Made by a program: the position numbers and the translations under genes. From Maricaulis sp965242785 (GTDB lineage Bacteria > Pseudomonadota > Alphaproteobacteria > Caulobacterales > Maricaulaceae): a stretch of DNA of 64,000 nt. The stretch lies in NCBI GenBank assembly GCA_965242785.1, contig CBDETA010000003.1, positions 696,082 through 760,081 of the forward strand, in the 5' to 3' direction. The first letter of the stretch is position 1. Each line of letters starts with the position of its first letter. Positions 13,780 through 22,870 of this stretch are shown piece after piece. The notes below the pieces were generated by a model. That model made no database searches. It worked only from the letters and a program-made list of their open reading frames with translations, and was not told the origin of the DNA.

Positions 13780-16488
13780 TCAAGGCACCGGCGTCGACAG
13801 GGTGACCGCTTGCCCCTCCAGCACCACGTCCAGCGCCACACCGGCCGGCATTCCGCGGTCGCCGACGGTGATGGGCTGTCCGCCACCGATCCACAAGATG
13901 GCGGGGCCAGGCTCGACGCGGCGCTCACCAGTGGCGGTCACCGTGCTGAAGGCGCGAGGGTCGAGCTGGAAGCGGACCGGGCGGGTCTCGCCGGGGGCCA
14001 GCATGACCGAGCGAAAGCCCTGCAGTGTGCGCAGCGGCGCGCCCTCGATGCCCGGCCGCGCAAGGTAGAGCTGCACGATCTCGCGGCCGGCATGCGCGCC
14101 GGTATTGGTCACCGGCACGTCCAAGATCAGGCCGGCTGATGTGTCTGCCGGGCCCATGACCACCGGGTCACCGTAGGAAAAACGGGTGTAGGACAGGCCG
14201 TGACCGAAGGGGTAGAGCACCTCCCCGTCAAAATAGCGGTAGGTGCGCCCGGCCATGGCGTAGTCCGCGAAGGGGGGCAGGTCCCCGGCGGTGCGATTGA
14301 CCGTGTAGGGCAGTCGCCCGGACGGGCTGAAATCACCGGCGAGCAGACCGGCCACGGCCAGGCCGCCCTCCCCTCCCGGATAGCCGGCCTGGATGATGGC
14401 GGGGATGTTGTCATCGGCCCAGTTGACCGCCAGGGCGCTGCCGCTCATCAGCACCAGTATGGTCGGAGTTCCCGTTGCGTGCACGGCCTCCAGCAGGCGC
14501 TGTTGCGGTGCCGGCAGGGCGATCGAGGTCCGGTCACCGCCGGAAAAGCCCTCGGCATCGACACGCATTTCCTCGCCCTCGACCCGCCAGGAGAGGCCTG
14601 CCACCACGATGGCCAGATCCGCCCCGGCGGCCAGATCGACCGCCTCGGCCTGCGCGTCACCCGGCGGGGTCCAGACCAGCCGCTGATCGCCGCGCGGACC
14701 ATCCTGCAGCGCCTCGATGAGGATCGGATAGGTGCGGCCGGCCTCCAGCGTGACCGGGTTGCCGGCAATGGATGGAGGGTGTTCAGCGGACCAGGCATCG
14801 GTGACGACTTGACCGTCCACACTGATGCGGTAGCCATCTCCCGTGACGCGCCGGAACCGATACGCTCCGCTGGTCCCGACGCGCAGAAAACCGGTCCAGC
14901 GAACCGTGTGATTGCGGATTTCGCCGCTCCACAGCACCCGCGTGTCAGAGACGGCCTCGCGCGCGGTAACCGGATCATCCAGTCCCGGACCGGCAAGGGT
15001 TTCACGCCACAGACCGGTTTCGCGGCAGGCCGCGTCGCGACAGAAGCGCGAGGCCGGCACGTCCGGCTCTGCGGGGCCAACCAGGCCGGACCCCATGGCA
15101 TAGACGATCTCGCTGCCGGCAAAGCGCTGGCGTATGCCGTCCAGCACGGTGACGTAATTGGTGGGGATGCCGTTGTAATTGCCGACCAGGGCGTCATAGC
15201 TGTCGGCATTCGGCCCGATTATCGCGATGCGCGACGGCGCCTCCGCCAGCGGCAGGAAATCGCCCTCATTGCGCAAGAGGACCAGGGAGGCTTCGGCCAT
15301 GCGCAGCGCGACATCCCGGTGTTCCGGCGTGTCGTAGGCATTGGCCGGAATGTCGGCAAAGGCGCGGCTGCCCTCGGGATCGAACAGGCCGAGCCGGATG
15401 CGGGCGGTGAACAGGCGGATCAGCGCCTCGTCCAGGACCGCCACATCCAGCAGCCCGCTCTCCACGGCCCGCATGATCGGTTCCACTTCGGTGGACATGT
15501 TGTTGCGATAATCGCCGCAGACCAGGTCCATGCCGGAATTGAAGGCCAGCGCGACGCCGGCTTCCGGCGTCGGCGAATAGGCGAGCGCGTCCTCGCGGAA
15601 GATATTGGCCGCACCGCCGCAATCGGACACGACATAGCCGTCAAAGCCCCACTCATCCCTCAGGATGCGGTTCATCAGCCGATCATGGCCGCAGGCGGGA
15701 ATGCCATCGACCGCATTGTAGGCGCACATGATCGAGCCCACCCCGCCCTCGACCACCGCCGTACGGAAAGCCGGCAGATAGGTGTCTTCCAGATCGAAGG
15801 GGCTGGGATAAACGTCCTCGCGGTGACGGTTGGATTCGGGTCCGGAATGGACCGCGTAGTGCTTGGCTGTGGCGATGGTCTGGAAGGCCTCGGGATCACC
15901 GCCCTGCAGGCCGCGGATGAAGGCCAGCGCCATCTGGCCGGTCAGATACGGGTCCTCGCCATAGGTCTCCTGGCCCCGCCCCCACCGCGGATCGCGGAAG
16001 ATATTGATGTTCGGGGACCAGACGGTCAGCCCGCGATACCAGTCCGAACGGCCATCCTCGCCCACGGTCTCGTTGTACTTGGCGCGAAACTCGCGGCCGA
16101 TGACCTGGGCGCTCTCCACCATCAATTCGGTATCGAAGCTGGCGGCCAGACCGATCGCCTGCGGAAATACGGTGGCATGTCCGGCCCGCGCCACACCGTG
16201 CAGCCCCTCATTCCACCAGTTATAGGCCGGGACGCCGAGATGCGGGATGGCCGGTGCGGTATGGCCGACCTGTTCCGCCTTCTCGCGCAAGGTCATGCGG
16301 GCGACCAGGGCCTCGGCCCGGACGCGGGGCGCCAGCGACGGATCCATCCAGGCCCGAGCCAGCGATTCGCTCGCCGGTGTGCCGGTCTCCCGGGCACAGC
16401 CGCTCACAGCACCGGCTGCCACAACGGTGGCCACCAGAAGCGCACCGAGCTTTCGGCATGTTTCGCCTCCCAGACGGTTTTCTTGCAT
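13780..16488 (-). CDS. Glycoside hydrolase family 3 lipoprotein with PA14 domain (beta-xylosidase/glucosidase type)
   Basis: A 902-residue secreted enzyme. A lipobox AVSGC (Cys31) marks a lipoprotein. The N-terminal GH3 barrel includes NWWNEGLHGVARAG near 90, PRWGRGQETYGEDPYL near 167, KHYAVHSGPE near 209 and the nucleophile Asp289 in GFDGYVVSDCGG. A PA14-like insert lies about residues 495-620 (WTGFLRVGTSGAYRFRRVTG). The GH3 C-terminal domain has YPGGEGGLAVAGLL and LPYTVNR, and a fibronectin-like tail follows. NWWNEGLHG is typical of xylosidase-type GH3. It likely trims oligosaccharides at the cell surface or in the periplasm. GGGGAGG precedes the start. A pseudo-palindrome lies upstream. 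Confidence 0.9.
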   Translation of the reverse strand: MQENRLGGETCRKLGALLVATVVAAGAVSGCARETGTPASESLARAWMDPSLAPRVRAEALVARMTLREKAEQVGHTAPAIPHLGVPAYNWWNEGLHGVARAGHATVFPQAIGLAASFDTELMVESAQVIGREFRAKYNETVGEDGRSDWYRGLTVWSPNINIFRDPRWGRGQETYGEDPYLTGQMALAFIRGLQGGDPEAFQTIATAKHYAVHSGPESNRHREDVYPSPFDLEDTYLPAFRTAVVEGGVGSIMCAYNAVDGIPACGHDRLMNRILRDEWGFDGYVVSDCGGAANIFREDALAYSPTPEAGVALAFNSGMDLVCGDYRNNMSTEVEPIMRAVESGLLDVAVLDEALIRLFTARIRLGLFDPEGSRAFADIPANAYDTPEHRDVALRMAEASLVLLRNEGDFLPLAEAPSRIAIIGPNADSYDALVGNYNGIPTNYVTVLDGIRQRFAGSEIVYAMGSGLVGPAEPDVPASRFCRDAACRETGLWRETLAGPGLDDPVTAREAVSDTRVLWSGEIRNHTVRWTGFLRVGTSGAYRFRRVTGDGYRISVDGQVVTDAWSAEHPPSIAGNPVTLEAGRTYPILIEALQDGPRGDQRLVWTPPGDAQAEAVDLAAGADLAIVVAGLSWRVEGEEMRVDAEGFSGGDRTSIALPAPQQRLLEAVHATGTPTILVLMSGSALAVNWADDNIPAIIQAGYPGGEGGLAVAGLLAGDFSPSGRLPYTVNRTAGDLPPFADYAMAGRTYRYFDGEVLYPFGHGLSYTRFSYGDPVVMGPADTSAGLILDVPVTNTGAHAGREIVQLYLARPGIEGAPLRTLQGFRSVMLAPGETRPVRFQLDPRAFSTVTATGERRVEPGPAILWIGGGQPITVGDRGMPAGVALDVVLEGQAVTLSTPVP

Positions 16489-16521
16489 CCCTGCCTCCCC
16501 GTTTCCCTTTCATATTGGGTA

Positions 16522-16535
16522 TGACAACGATGCCA
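16522..16535. promoter_or_regulatory. Possible LacI-type operator before the GH3 gene
   Basis: TGACAACGATGCCA is a pseudo-palindrome with central CG (10 of 14 positions symmetric), 34 bp before the GH3 start. Many sugar-regulated genes are controlled by LacI-type repressors at sites of this form. On the minus strand TTGCCA at 16544-16539 and TACCCA at 16521-16516 would place it inside a promoter spacer. No regulator gene is adjacent. Confidence 0.3.
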
Positions 16536-16684
16536 GACTGGCAAGCACCACGCTTGACCTCAGGCCGGGTGCTGCCCCAGCCGGAGCACGGTCCGGCTCC
16601 GCAATTTGGGCGGGATGCGGCGTGTGGAGACACGGGCGACGCCGGATGCTAGGTCATTTGGCCAAGTTCTGAGGGGAGACAGAC

Positions 16685-18772
16685 ATGCAAATCATCCACA
16701 CTCCGGTCCTGGCCATGCTGCTGGCCGGCGCCCTGGCCGCCTGCAGCCAGCCGGACACGTCCGCGCCGGCCGACGCCACGGCCCAAGCCGGCGATGCCAG
16801 CGTGACCGAAGCCAGTGCCTTCACGGTTCTGGTGGGCGGCACGGCGATCGGCGGCATGTCGGTCACCCCGCTGGAAGACGGCTATACGGTAGAGTTTGAA
16901 TACCGGAATAATGGCCGCGGCCCGACCCTGTCGGAAACCGTGACGCTGGACGAGGCCGGTCTGCCCTCCAGCTGGACGATCGAGGGCGCGACCACTTTCG
17001 GCAATCCGGTGGATGAAAGCTTTGAACTGATCGACAGCGAGGCGCGCTGGACCGACTCGACCGGGTCCGACCAGGCCCTGCCGGCGGGCCCTGCCTTTTA
17101 TGTGCCCAATGATGCCAGCCCCTATTGGCTGGCGATCGCGGCCCGCGCCCTGATGGCCAGCGAGGACGGCACGCTGGACGCCCTGCCCGGCGGCACGATC
17201 CGCATGAGCGAGATCGACAGCCTGTTCGTGGGTGAGGACGAGGCCCGCAAGCCGGCCCGCGTCTATGCGATGGCGGGAACCGGGCTCAACCCGACCTATT
17301 TCGTCATGACCGGAGACGCCTTCTTCGGTCTGATCACGCCGGGCTTCACCGTGCTGGAAGAGGGCTATGAGGCCGAGGATGAGCGCCTGCGGGGGCTGGC
17401 CGCCGAATATGGTGCCCGGCGCTACCAGGAGATCCAAGCCCGCACGGCGCATGATTACGGCACGCCGGTTCGGATCCGGAATGTGCGCGTCTTCGACCCG
17501 GAAACGCTGAGCCTGGGCGAACCGGTCTCGGTGGTGTTCCAAGGCGATACCATCACCGCCATCGACGCCCTGGATGTCGCGACCGCCGATGGCGAAACCG
17601 AGATTGACGGGGCCGGCGGCACGCTGATCCCCGGCCTCTTTGAGATGCACGGTCACATGGGTGAAAGCGGCGCCATGCTGAATGTCGCCGCCGGCGTCAC
17701 CTCGGTGCGCGACATGGGCAATAACAATGAAGTCCTGGGTGCGCTGATCGAGCGGATCGAGGCCGGCGAGATTGCCGGTCCGCGCATCTTCCGCTCGGGC
17801 TTCATCGAGGGCCGCAGCCCCTTCAATTCCAACAATGGCATCCTGGTCGAAACCGAGGAGGAAGCCGTCGCCGCCGTGGAGACCTATGCCGCGGCTGGCG
17901 ATTTCATCCAGGTGAAGATCTACAACTCGATGAACCCGGACTGGATTCCGGCCGTCATCGAAGCGGCGCATGCCAACGGCCTGCGCGTCGCCGGTCACGT
18001 GCCGGCCTTCACCAATGCCGACACCATGATCGCGGCCGGCTATGACGAGATGACCCATATCAACCAGATCATGCTGGGCTGGGTCCTCGAGGAGGGCGAA
18101 GATACCCGCACGCTGTTGCGGCTGACGGCCCTGCGGCGCCTGCCGTCACTGGACCTGCAGAGCGATCAGGTGCAGTCCACGATCGACGCCATGGCCGAAC
18201 GGGGCGTGGCGATCGACCCGACCTTTGCCATCCACGAGGCCCTGCTGCTGTCGCGCAATGGCCAGCTTACGCCGGGCGTGACGGACTATGTCGACCACAT
18301 GCCGGTCGAGTTCCAGCGCCAGGCCCGAACCGCCTGGGCCAATATCGAAACGCCCGAGGATGATGCCAATTATCGCGGTGCCTTCGACCAGATCACCCAG
18401 ACGCTGCAGATGATGCACGAACGCGGCATCTTCATCGTTCCCGGCACGGATCTGGGCGGCTCCTTCAGCTATCACCGCGAACTTGAGCTCTATCAGAGCA
18501 TCGGCATGAGCCCGGCCGAGATTGTCGCCTGGGCCAGCCATGGCATGGCGGAATATCTGGGTGTGGACGACGCGCTGGGCGCCATCCGTCCGGGAATGCG
18601 CGCCGACTTCTTCCTGGTGCCAGGCGACCCGACCCAGGATTTGCGCGCAATCAAGACCATTTCGATGGTCGCGGCGGACGGCACGGTCTATTTCCCGACC
18701 GAGATCTACCCGGAGTTCGGCATCCGGCCCTTCACCGACGTGCCGAATATCCGACCGGCCCGGAACCCGTAA
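16685..18772 (+). CDS. Amidohydrolase-family lipoprotein
   Basis: A 695-residue protein with an early lipobox (LAGALAAC, Cys20). The first 260 residues form a lineage-type N-terminal domain of unknown role. The C-terminal half is a metal-dependent amidohydrolase: LIPGLFEMHGHMGES gives the HxH pair, VKIYNS a candidate bridging lysine, VAGHVP and MTHINQ further histidines, and GTDLGG the catalytic aspartate. GGGGAG stands before the ATG. It diverges from the GH3 gene. The substrate cannot be read from sequence; cyclic amides or dipeptides are possible. Confidence 0.85.
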   Translation: MQIIHTPVLAMLLAGALAACSQPDTSAPADATAQAGDASVTEASAFTVLVGGTAIGGMSVTPLEDGYTVEFEYRNNGRGPTLSETVTLDEAGLPSSWTIEGATTFGNPVDESFELIDSEARWTDSTGSDQALPAGPAFYVPNDASPYWLAIAARALMASEDGTLDALPGGTIRMSEIDSLFVGEDEARKPARVYAMAGTGLNPTYFVMTGDAFFGLITPGFTVLEEGYEAEDERLRGLAAEYGARRYQEIQARTAHDYGTPVRIRNVRVFDPETLSLGEPVSVVFQGDTITAIDALDVATADGETEIDGAGGTLIPGLFEMHGHMGESGAMLNVAAGVTSVRDMGNNNEVLGALIERIEAGEIAGPRIFRSGFIEGRSPFNSNNGILVETEEEAVAAVETYAAAGDFIQVKIYNSMNPDWIPAVIEAAHANGLRVAGHVPAFTNADTMIAAGYDEMTHINQIMLGWVLEEGEDTRTLLRLTALRRLPSLDLQSDQVQSTIDAMAERGVAIDPTFAIHEALLLSRNGQLTPGVTDYVDHMPVEFQRQARTAWANIETPEDDANYRGAFDQITQTLQMMHERGIFIVPGTDLGGSFSYHRELELYQSIGMSPAEIVAWASHGMAEYLGVDDALGAIRPGMRADFFLVPGDPTQDLRAIKTISMVAADGTVYFPTEIYPEFGIRPFTDVPNIRPARNP

Positions 18773-18786
18773 CCGAAGGACTGGCC

Positions 18787-19620
18787 ATGGCTCCGCTCAC
18801 CCTGGTGATCAACCGCGCCAGCGGCACCTTTGAACGGAGCGATGGCGACGCCCTGCAGCAATCCCTGGAACGTCATCCGGCGGTCGGCGAGGTCTGGCCG
18901 CTGGATGATGGGCTGGCCGACCGGATCCGGGATGGCAAGCCCGAAGCGATCGCCATTGCCGGCGGGGATGGCACCATTTGCGCCGTCACCGATCTGGTCT
19001 GGCAATCCGAAGACGATATCGCCCTTCTCCCGCTGCCGCTGGGCACCGCCAACCTTCTGGTCAAGCGGCTCTATGGCGACCAGGACGCCATCGCGCTGCT
19101 CGACAAGGCCGCCTCCGCCCCGGTCCGCCCGGTTCGGCCCGGTCTGGCCGGTGACACGCCCTTTCTGGTCGCGGCGGCACTGGGTTTTCCCACGACGCTC
19201 GCCCGGGCACGCGAAAAGCTGCGCGACCCGGACGGCCCTCTGCCTTTCCCGTCTTTCTCGAGACGGGTCTGGGCATCCTTGCAGCAGGCCTTCAAACCGC
19301 GCATGCGCTATCGGACCGATAACACGAAGCCGGGCTATCAGCGCGCCAGCGGCCTCTATCTTGATCTGGACGCGCTGGATGGCGATGATTTCTCGCTGGT
19401 GCAGCTGCACTGGCGGGAGTTGCGGGACATGGCCCTCACCGGCCTGTCACTGTTCGGCACGGATACCGGCCGACCCGAGCCGCTGTCGCGCACCCATGAG
19501 CTGATCGCCACGGCGCGCAAGCCGCTGGCCGTGATGCTGGATGGCGAACCGTCCTTCATCCCGGGCCCGCTGACCTTCCGCCGCGCCGACCGGCCGCTGA
19601 CATTCCTGGACTGCCGCTGA
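18787..19620 (+). CDS. Diacylglycerol/lipid kinase-like protein
   Basis: A 277-residue protein of the DAGK catalytic fold. VINRASGTF at the N-terminus and AIAGGDGTI (GGDGT at residues 59-63) form the nucleotide-binding site; LPLGTANLLVKRL is the family's conserved G-T-x-N motif. Such enzymes phosphorylate lipids such as diacylglycerol or sphingoid bases. The gene follows the amidohydrolase by 14 bp and overlaps the metallophosphoesterase by one base, so the three probably form an operon. The lipid substrate is unknown. Confidence 0.85.
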   Translation: MAPLTLVINRASGTFERSDGDALQQSLERHPAVGEVWPLDDGLADRIRDGKPEAIAIAGGDGTICAVTDLVWQSEDDIALLPLPLGTANLLVKRLYGDQDAIALLDKAASAPVRPVRPGLAGDTPFLVAAALGFPTTLARAREKLRDPDGPLPFPSFSRRVWASLQQAFKPRMRYRTDNTKPGYQRASGLYLDLDALDGDDFSLVQLHWRELRDMALTGLSLFGTDTGRPEPLSRTHELIATARKPLAVMLDGEPSFIPGPLTFRRADRPLTFLDCR

Positions 19621-20402
19621 TGACCCGCCTGCTTCACATCGCTGACCTGCATTTCGGCGACGAGGACGAGGGACTGGTCCAGGCCTTCCTGTCACGATGC
19701 GCCGAGCTGGAACCGGATGTCGTGGTTGCGGCGGGCGATTTTACGCAATCGGGTCGTCGGCGGGAGTTTCAGGCGGCCGCCCGCTTCTTTTCGGCCCTGG
19801 ACGGGCCGGTCGTTGGCATCCCGGGCAATCACGACACGCCGGTGCGCGCCCTGCACGAGCGCTTCCTGCGGCCCTGGCGCCGGTTCGACCGGACGGTCGG
19901 CCCGCATGTCCAGTCGCGGCTGGCCCTGCCGGATCTGCAGATCGAAGGCCTGCTCAGCGCCCGACGGGCCCAGTGGCAGCCGGACTGGTCGCTGGGCCGG
20001 ATCAATCCGCGCCGGCTGGAACCCGTCCTGGCCTCGCTGGACGAGGCGGACACCCACGTCACACGCGCGCTGACCTGCCATCACCCGATTCTGGCGCCGG
20101 GCGGCACGCGGGGCCGGGCACGGACGTTCGGTGCGGCCCGGGCCCTGTCCCGGATCGCCGCCAGTTGCGACATGGTGTTGACCGGGCATCTGCATGAGAG
20201 TTTTGCCCTGCCGGTTCGGGAAACCGGGCAAACCTGCTGGTTCATCGGCGCCAGCACCACCTTCTCGCGACGCACGCGGGACAGCGCGGCCGGTTTCAAC
20301 TGCATCGATGTCGAGCCGGATGGCCTGACCCTGACCGTGTACGAGGCTGACGCCCGCCGGCCCCGCTTCAACAAGGCGAACAGCACGCACCTCGCCCGCT
20401 GA
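19620..20402 (+). CDS. Calcineurin-like metallophosphoesterase
   Basis: A 260-residue protein with all family motifs in order: LLHIADLHFGD (D-x-H), VVAAGDFTQSG (GD), GIPGNHDTP (GNHD), LTCHHPIL (H) and LTGHLHES (GHxH). These bind a two-metal centre that hydrolyses phosphomonoesters or diesters. It is translationally coupled to the lipid-kinase-like gene (TGATG). The pairing suggests turnover of a phosphorylated lipid or nucleotide, which is inference. Confidence 0.88.
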   Translation: MTRLLHIADLHFGDEDEGLVQAFLSRCAELEPDVVVAAGDFTQSGRRREFQAAARFFSALDGPVVGIPGNHDTPVRALHERFLRPWRRFDRTVGPHVQSRLALPDLQIEGLLSARRAQWQPDWSLGRINPRRLEPVLASLDEADTHVTRALTCHHPILAPGGTRGRARTFGAARALSRIAASCDMVLTGHLHESFALPVRETGQTCWFIGASTTFSRRTRDSAAGFNCIDVEPDGLTLTVYEADARRPRFNKANSTHLAR

Positions 20403-20473
20403 ACGACACCCATGCAATTGCGCACGGCCGTCTTTCCCAATCGGGCACTAATCGCGACGCGCCCGCATCCCCA

Positions 20474-20494
20474 TCTCCTGTCGCGAACAGGAGA
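20474..20494 (+). promoter_or_regulatory. Hairpin sequestering a ribosome-binding site
   Basis: TCTCCTG (20474-20480) pairs perfectly with CAGGAGA (20488-20494) across a 7-base loop; an inner T-A pair can extend the stem. The right arm contains the AGGAG Shine-Dalgarno site of the 46-codon gene starting at 20501, so the folded RNA would hide it. Confidence 0.5.
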
Positions 20495-20500
20495 CACATC

Positions 20501-20641
20501 ATGCGCTGGACCGGACTGGTTCTTTCGATCGCGATGCTGGGTATCACAACCAGCCTCTTCATAGCCTTCGCCCCGCAATCCGGGCATTCTCTGACCATTC
20601 GCGAAGCCGCGCCGGCTGTCGCGATGGAGAAGGCGGTCTGA
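20501..20641 (+). CDS. Small membrane or secreted peptide, 46 aa
   Basis: A 46-codon frame with a hydrophobic N-terminus (LVLSIAMLGITTSLFIAFAP, about residues 6-25), either a signal peptide or a membrane anchor, then a short polar tail. AGGAG lies eight bases before the ATG, inside the stem of a hairpin. It lies between the metallophosphoesterase and the GNAT gene. No family recognised. The strong ribosome site supports translation. Confidence 0.55.
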   Translation: MRWTGLVLSIAMLGITTSLFIAFAPQSGHSLTIREAAPAVAMEKAV

Positions 20642-20657
20642 CCGGACCGATAGGCTC

Positions 20658-20960
20658 ATGGATATCCAGATTTCCCTCGAGGAAACCGGCAGCAAGGGTC
20701 GCTACATGGCCCGGATTCCCGGCATCGAGGCCGTTGGCGAGATGACGTTCAGCCGGATCAGCCCGACCCGGATCATCGTCGATCACACCGGCGTTCCCGA
20801 CGCGCTGCGCGGCCAGGGCATTGCCCAGGCGCTGGCGCTTCACGTGGTCGAGGAAGCCCGCGCGAAGGGCTTCACCATCGTGCCGCTGTGCCCGTTCCTG
20901 AAGGCACAGGCCGACAAACACCCTGACTGGTCGGACGTGATCGAGATGGCAAAGGCCTGA
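20658..20960 (+). CDS. Small GNAT-type N-acetyltransferase (YidJ-like)
   Basis: A 100-residue minimal acetyltransferase-fold protein. IIVDHTGVPDALRGQGIAQA contains the V-P-x-x-L-R-G-Q-G-I-A acetyl-CoA loop of the small PF14542 family, and IVPLCPFLKAQADKHPDW is the conserved C-terminal block. The substrate is unknown for most members. It starts 16 bp after the small peptide gene and converges with the piuC-like gene. Confidence 0.85.
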   Translation: MDIQISLEETGSKGRYMARIPGIEAVGEMTFSRISPTRIIVDHTGVPDALRGQGIAQALALHVVEEARAKGFTIVPLCPFLKAQADKHPDWSDVIEMAKA

Positions 20961-20964
20961 GGCG

Positions 20965-21624
20965 TCAATCCTCGGCCCATTGCCGCAGCAGGTTCGACTT
21001 GGTCTTCAGCAACAGGTCCAGCTGCGGCGTCTTGCCGGATGCCTCGAACATCGACCGGCAGACCTGGTCCAGATCGAACAGGATTTCGCGCTGATCGGCG
21101 CGCCGCACCAGGCTGCGCACCCAGCCGACGACAGCGACGCGCTCGCCGCGCGTGACCGGCGCAACCCGGTGCAGGGCCGCAGTGGGGTAAACCACCACTT
21201 CGCCGGGCTGCAGCTTGACGGCGGTTTCGCCCTCCACCCCGTCCATCACCAGCTCACCGCCCTCATAACTGTCCGGCTCGGACAAAAAGAGGGTGAAGGA
21301 GAGATCGGCGCGGCGACCGCCCATCAGGGCGTCATCCACATGCAGGCCATATTCCATGCCCTCGCGATAACGCGAGACCAGCATGCGCGTGATCGATTTG
21401 GGCTGGGCAAAGCTGGTGAACACGGGATGCCGCATCAGCGCCTTGCGCACCAGGGCCCGGATGGTGTCGATGCGCGGCCCGGCTTCGACCTGCTCATTGT
21501 GCTTCACCTCGCGCGCAGCCCAACCGGCCGTCTTCCGGCCATCGCCGTAATCGCTCTCCGCAGCCAGCATTCGCAACTGGCTGACCTCCTCGGGCGCGCA
21601 GACATTTTGCAGACACAAGAGCAC
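20965..21624 (-). CDS. Fe(II)/2-oxoglutarate dioxygenase, PiuC/YbiX type
   Basis: A 219-residue prolyl-4-hydroxylase-fold protein matching the PiuC/YbiX family in length and motifs: VKHNEQV, YGLHVDDALMGG (HxD iron ligands), TLFLSEPDSYEGGEL, VVVYPTAALHRVAPVTRGER (distal His and 2-oxoglutarate-binding Arg) and LLLKTKSNLLRQW at the end. The start is a GTG at 21624 with AGGT upstream. Family members are usually iron-regulated and linked to siderophore uptake. A Fur-like box lies 11 bp upstream. Confidence 0.88.
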   Translation of the reverse strand: MLLCLQNVCAPEEVSQLRMLAAESDYGDGRKTAGWAAREVKHNEQVEAGPRIDTIRALVRKALMRHPVFTSFAQPKSITRMLVSRYREGMEYGLHVDDALMGGRRADLSFTLFLSEPDSYEGGELVMDGVEGETAVKLQPGEVVVYPTAALHRVAPVTRGERVAVVGWVRSLVRRADQREILFDLDQVCRSMFEASGKTPQLDLLLKTKSNLLRQWAED

Positions 21625-21634
21625 AAACTTACCT

Positions 21635-21653
21635 GCGAATGATTGTCATCTTC
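21635..21653. promoter_or_regulatory. Fur-like box between piuC-type gene and a lipoprotein gene
   Basis: Positions 21635-21653 match 13 of 19 bases of the classical Fur box, with the core AATGAT-N2-TCAT. It lies 11 bp before the piuC-type start (minus) and 65 bp before the lipoprotein start (plus), so both could be iron-repressed from one site. Confidence 0.5.
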
Positions 21654-21717
21654 GTGGAATAGGTTTAGTCGGTCCTCTAGGTCAATCACAAGCGTCTCAA
21701 GTGCAAGGGGAATGGTC

Positions 21718-22584
21718 ATGGGAATCACGCGTCGGACCCGCATCTGGACATCCGTCGGAACCGCCGCCCTACTGGGTGGACTGGCAGGGTGCAGCGAGCC
21801 GGCCCCTCAGGACGCCCCCCCGGTTCACACCGAAACGCCGGCACCGGCCGGCCAGCCGGCAGCGCCGACCTTTTCCGAGGGAGAGGGAGAGGGTGAAGGC
21901 GAAGGCGGCGGTGGCGGCGGGGAGTTCGGGATCGATCCCGATGCCGCGGCCTCTGACCCGGTGGTCTACAATATCGCGCTGGAAGTCATGCGTGCGCACT
22001 ACCTGGCCGGGATTGATGCCTTCCAGGCCGGGGATCGCACCGCCGGGGCGGAAATGTTCGCCCATCCCATTTCCGAGATCTATATCGATTTCGAACCCGT
22101 GCTGGAGGCGCTCGGCGCCCCGCTGTTCGGCGAAACCATGACGGCCGCCTCGGTGGCCCCCTATGCCGGCGAAAGCGACGCCGAGATCGCGGCCAAGGTG
22201 GAGGCCGTGATCGTTGCGATCGACGAGGCGGCCGCCTTTGCACCGGCCGGCAGCAGCTCGGCCGGTGCCACCCATGCACGCGTTCTGGCAGACCTGTTCG
22301 AGCGGGCCGCCCTGCAATACCGCGTCGTCGCCGATGGCGCCGGAAATGCCGGCGCCTATCTGGACGGCTACGGTTTTGCCAAGGCGGCCGAGCGCTACGC
22401 GGCCAACCATCTGACCGACATCTCGGCGCTCAATCCCAATATTGGCGACGGTTTCCAACTGGCCGTCAACGAGCTGTCCCGCGCCTACCCGCAGGCCCTG
22501 CTGCCCGAAAGCCTGCCCGCCGATCCGGACATGCTGCTGGCGGCGGCCGACCAACTCAAACTGGTCTCCATCACCCTGCCCTGA
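21718..22584 (+). CDS. Hypothetical lipoprotein with Glu-Gly repeat linker
   Basis: A 288-residue protein with a clear lipobox (LLGGLAGC). After a proline/alanine linker comes a run of alternating Glu-Gly and then six Gly (about residues 60-75), followed by a helical domain (VVYNIALEVMRAHYLAGIDA, AGAEMFAHPISEIYIDFEPV, HARVLADLFERAALQYRVVA). The start at 21718 has AGGGGA six bases upstream. It diverges from the piuC-type gene across a Fur-like box, hinting at an iron-linked periplasmic role. The helical domain is loosely reminiscent of imelysin/EfeO-type domains, but I see no convincing motif. Confidence 0.75.
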   Translation: MGITRRTRIWTSVGTAALLGGLAGCSEPAPQDAPPVHTETPAPAGQPAAPTFSEGEGEGEGEGGGGGGEFGIDPDAAASDPVVYNIALEVMRAHYLAGIDAFQAGDRTAGAEMFAHPISEIYIDFEPVLEALGAPLFGETMTAASVAPYAGESDAEIAAKVEAVIVAIDEAAAFAPAGSSSAGATHARVLADLFERAALQYRVVADGAGNAGAYLDGYGFAKAAERYAANHLTDISALNPNIGDGFQLAVNELSRAYPQALLPESLPADPDMLLAAADQLKLVSITLP

Positions 22585-22640
22585 CCCGGCACGATGTGAC
22601 CGCGCTCACACTGCGGCATTGATCATCCGGACTAGCCTTC

Positions 22641-22674
22641 CATTCGGCAGGGACCCCAAGACCCCTGCCGAATG
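22641..22674 (+). terminator. Hairpin downstream of the lipoprotein gene
   Basis: A perfect 12-bp stem (22641-22652 with 22663-22674) and a 10-base loop, 56 bp after the lipoprotein stop. Only a short TTT follows, so it may be a weak terminator or an mRNA-stabilising hairpin. The rest of the gap to 22870 shows nothing else clear. Confidence 0.45.
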
Positions 22675-22870
22675 CGTTTGGGCAGGACAAGGGCCGCAAT
22701 CGGCTTCGTGATGGGCTGGGATTCCGGATTGAGCATCCCGTTCGTCGCTTCGCTTCGAAGTGCTGGAACCGGCCGGCATGAATAAATTCACTCGATCCAA
22801 GTCCGGCGCCAATTCGCTATAATGAGAACACCGCATCAAGAGCAAAAACGTGGCGAAAGGGCTTGGAGCC

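Noticed and set aside
14200..16524. 774-codon plus-strand open frame
   Set aside because: It lies wholly opposite the GH3 glycosidase, whose motifs are unmistakable. Long antisense frames are common at this GC content.
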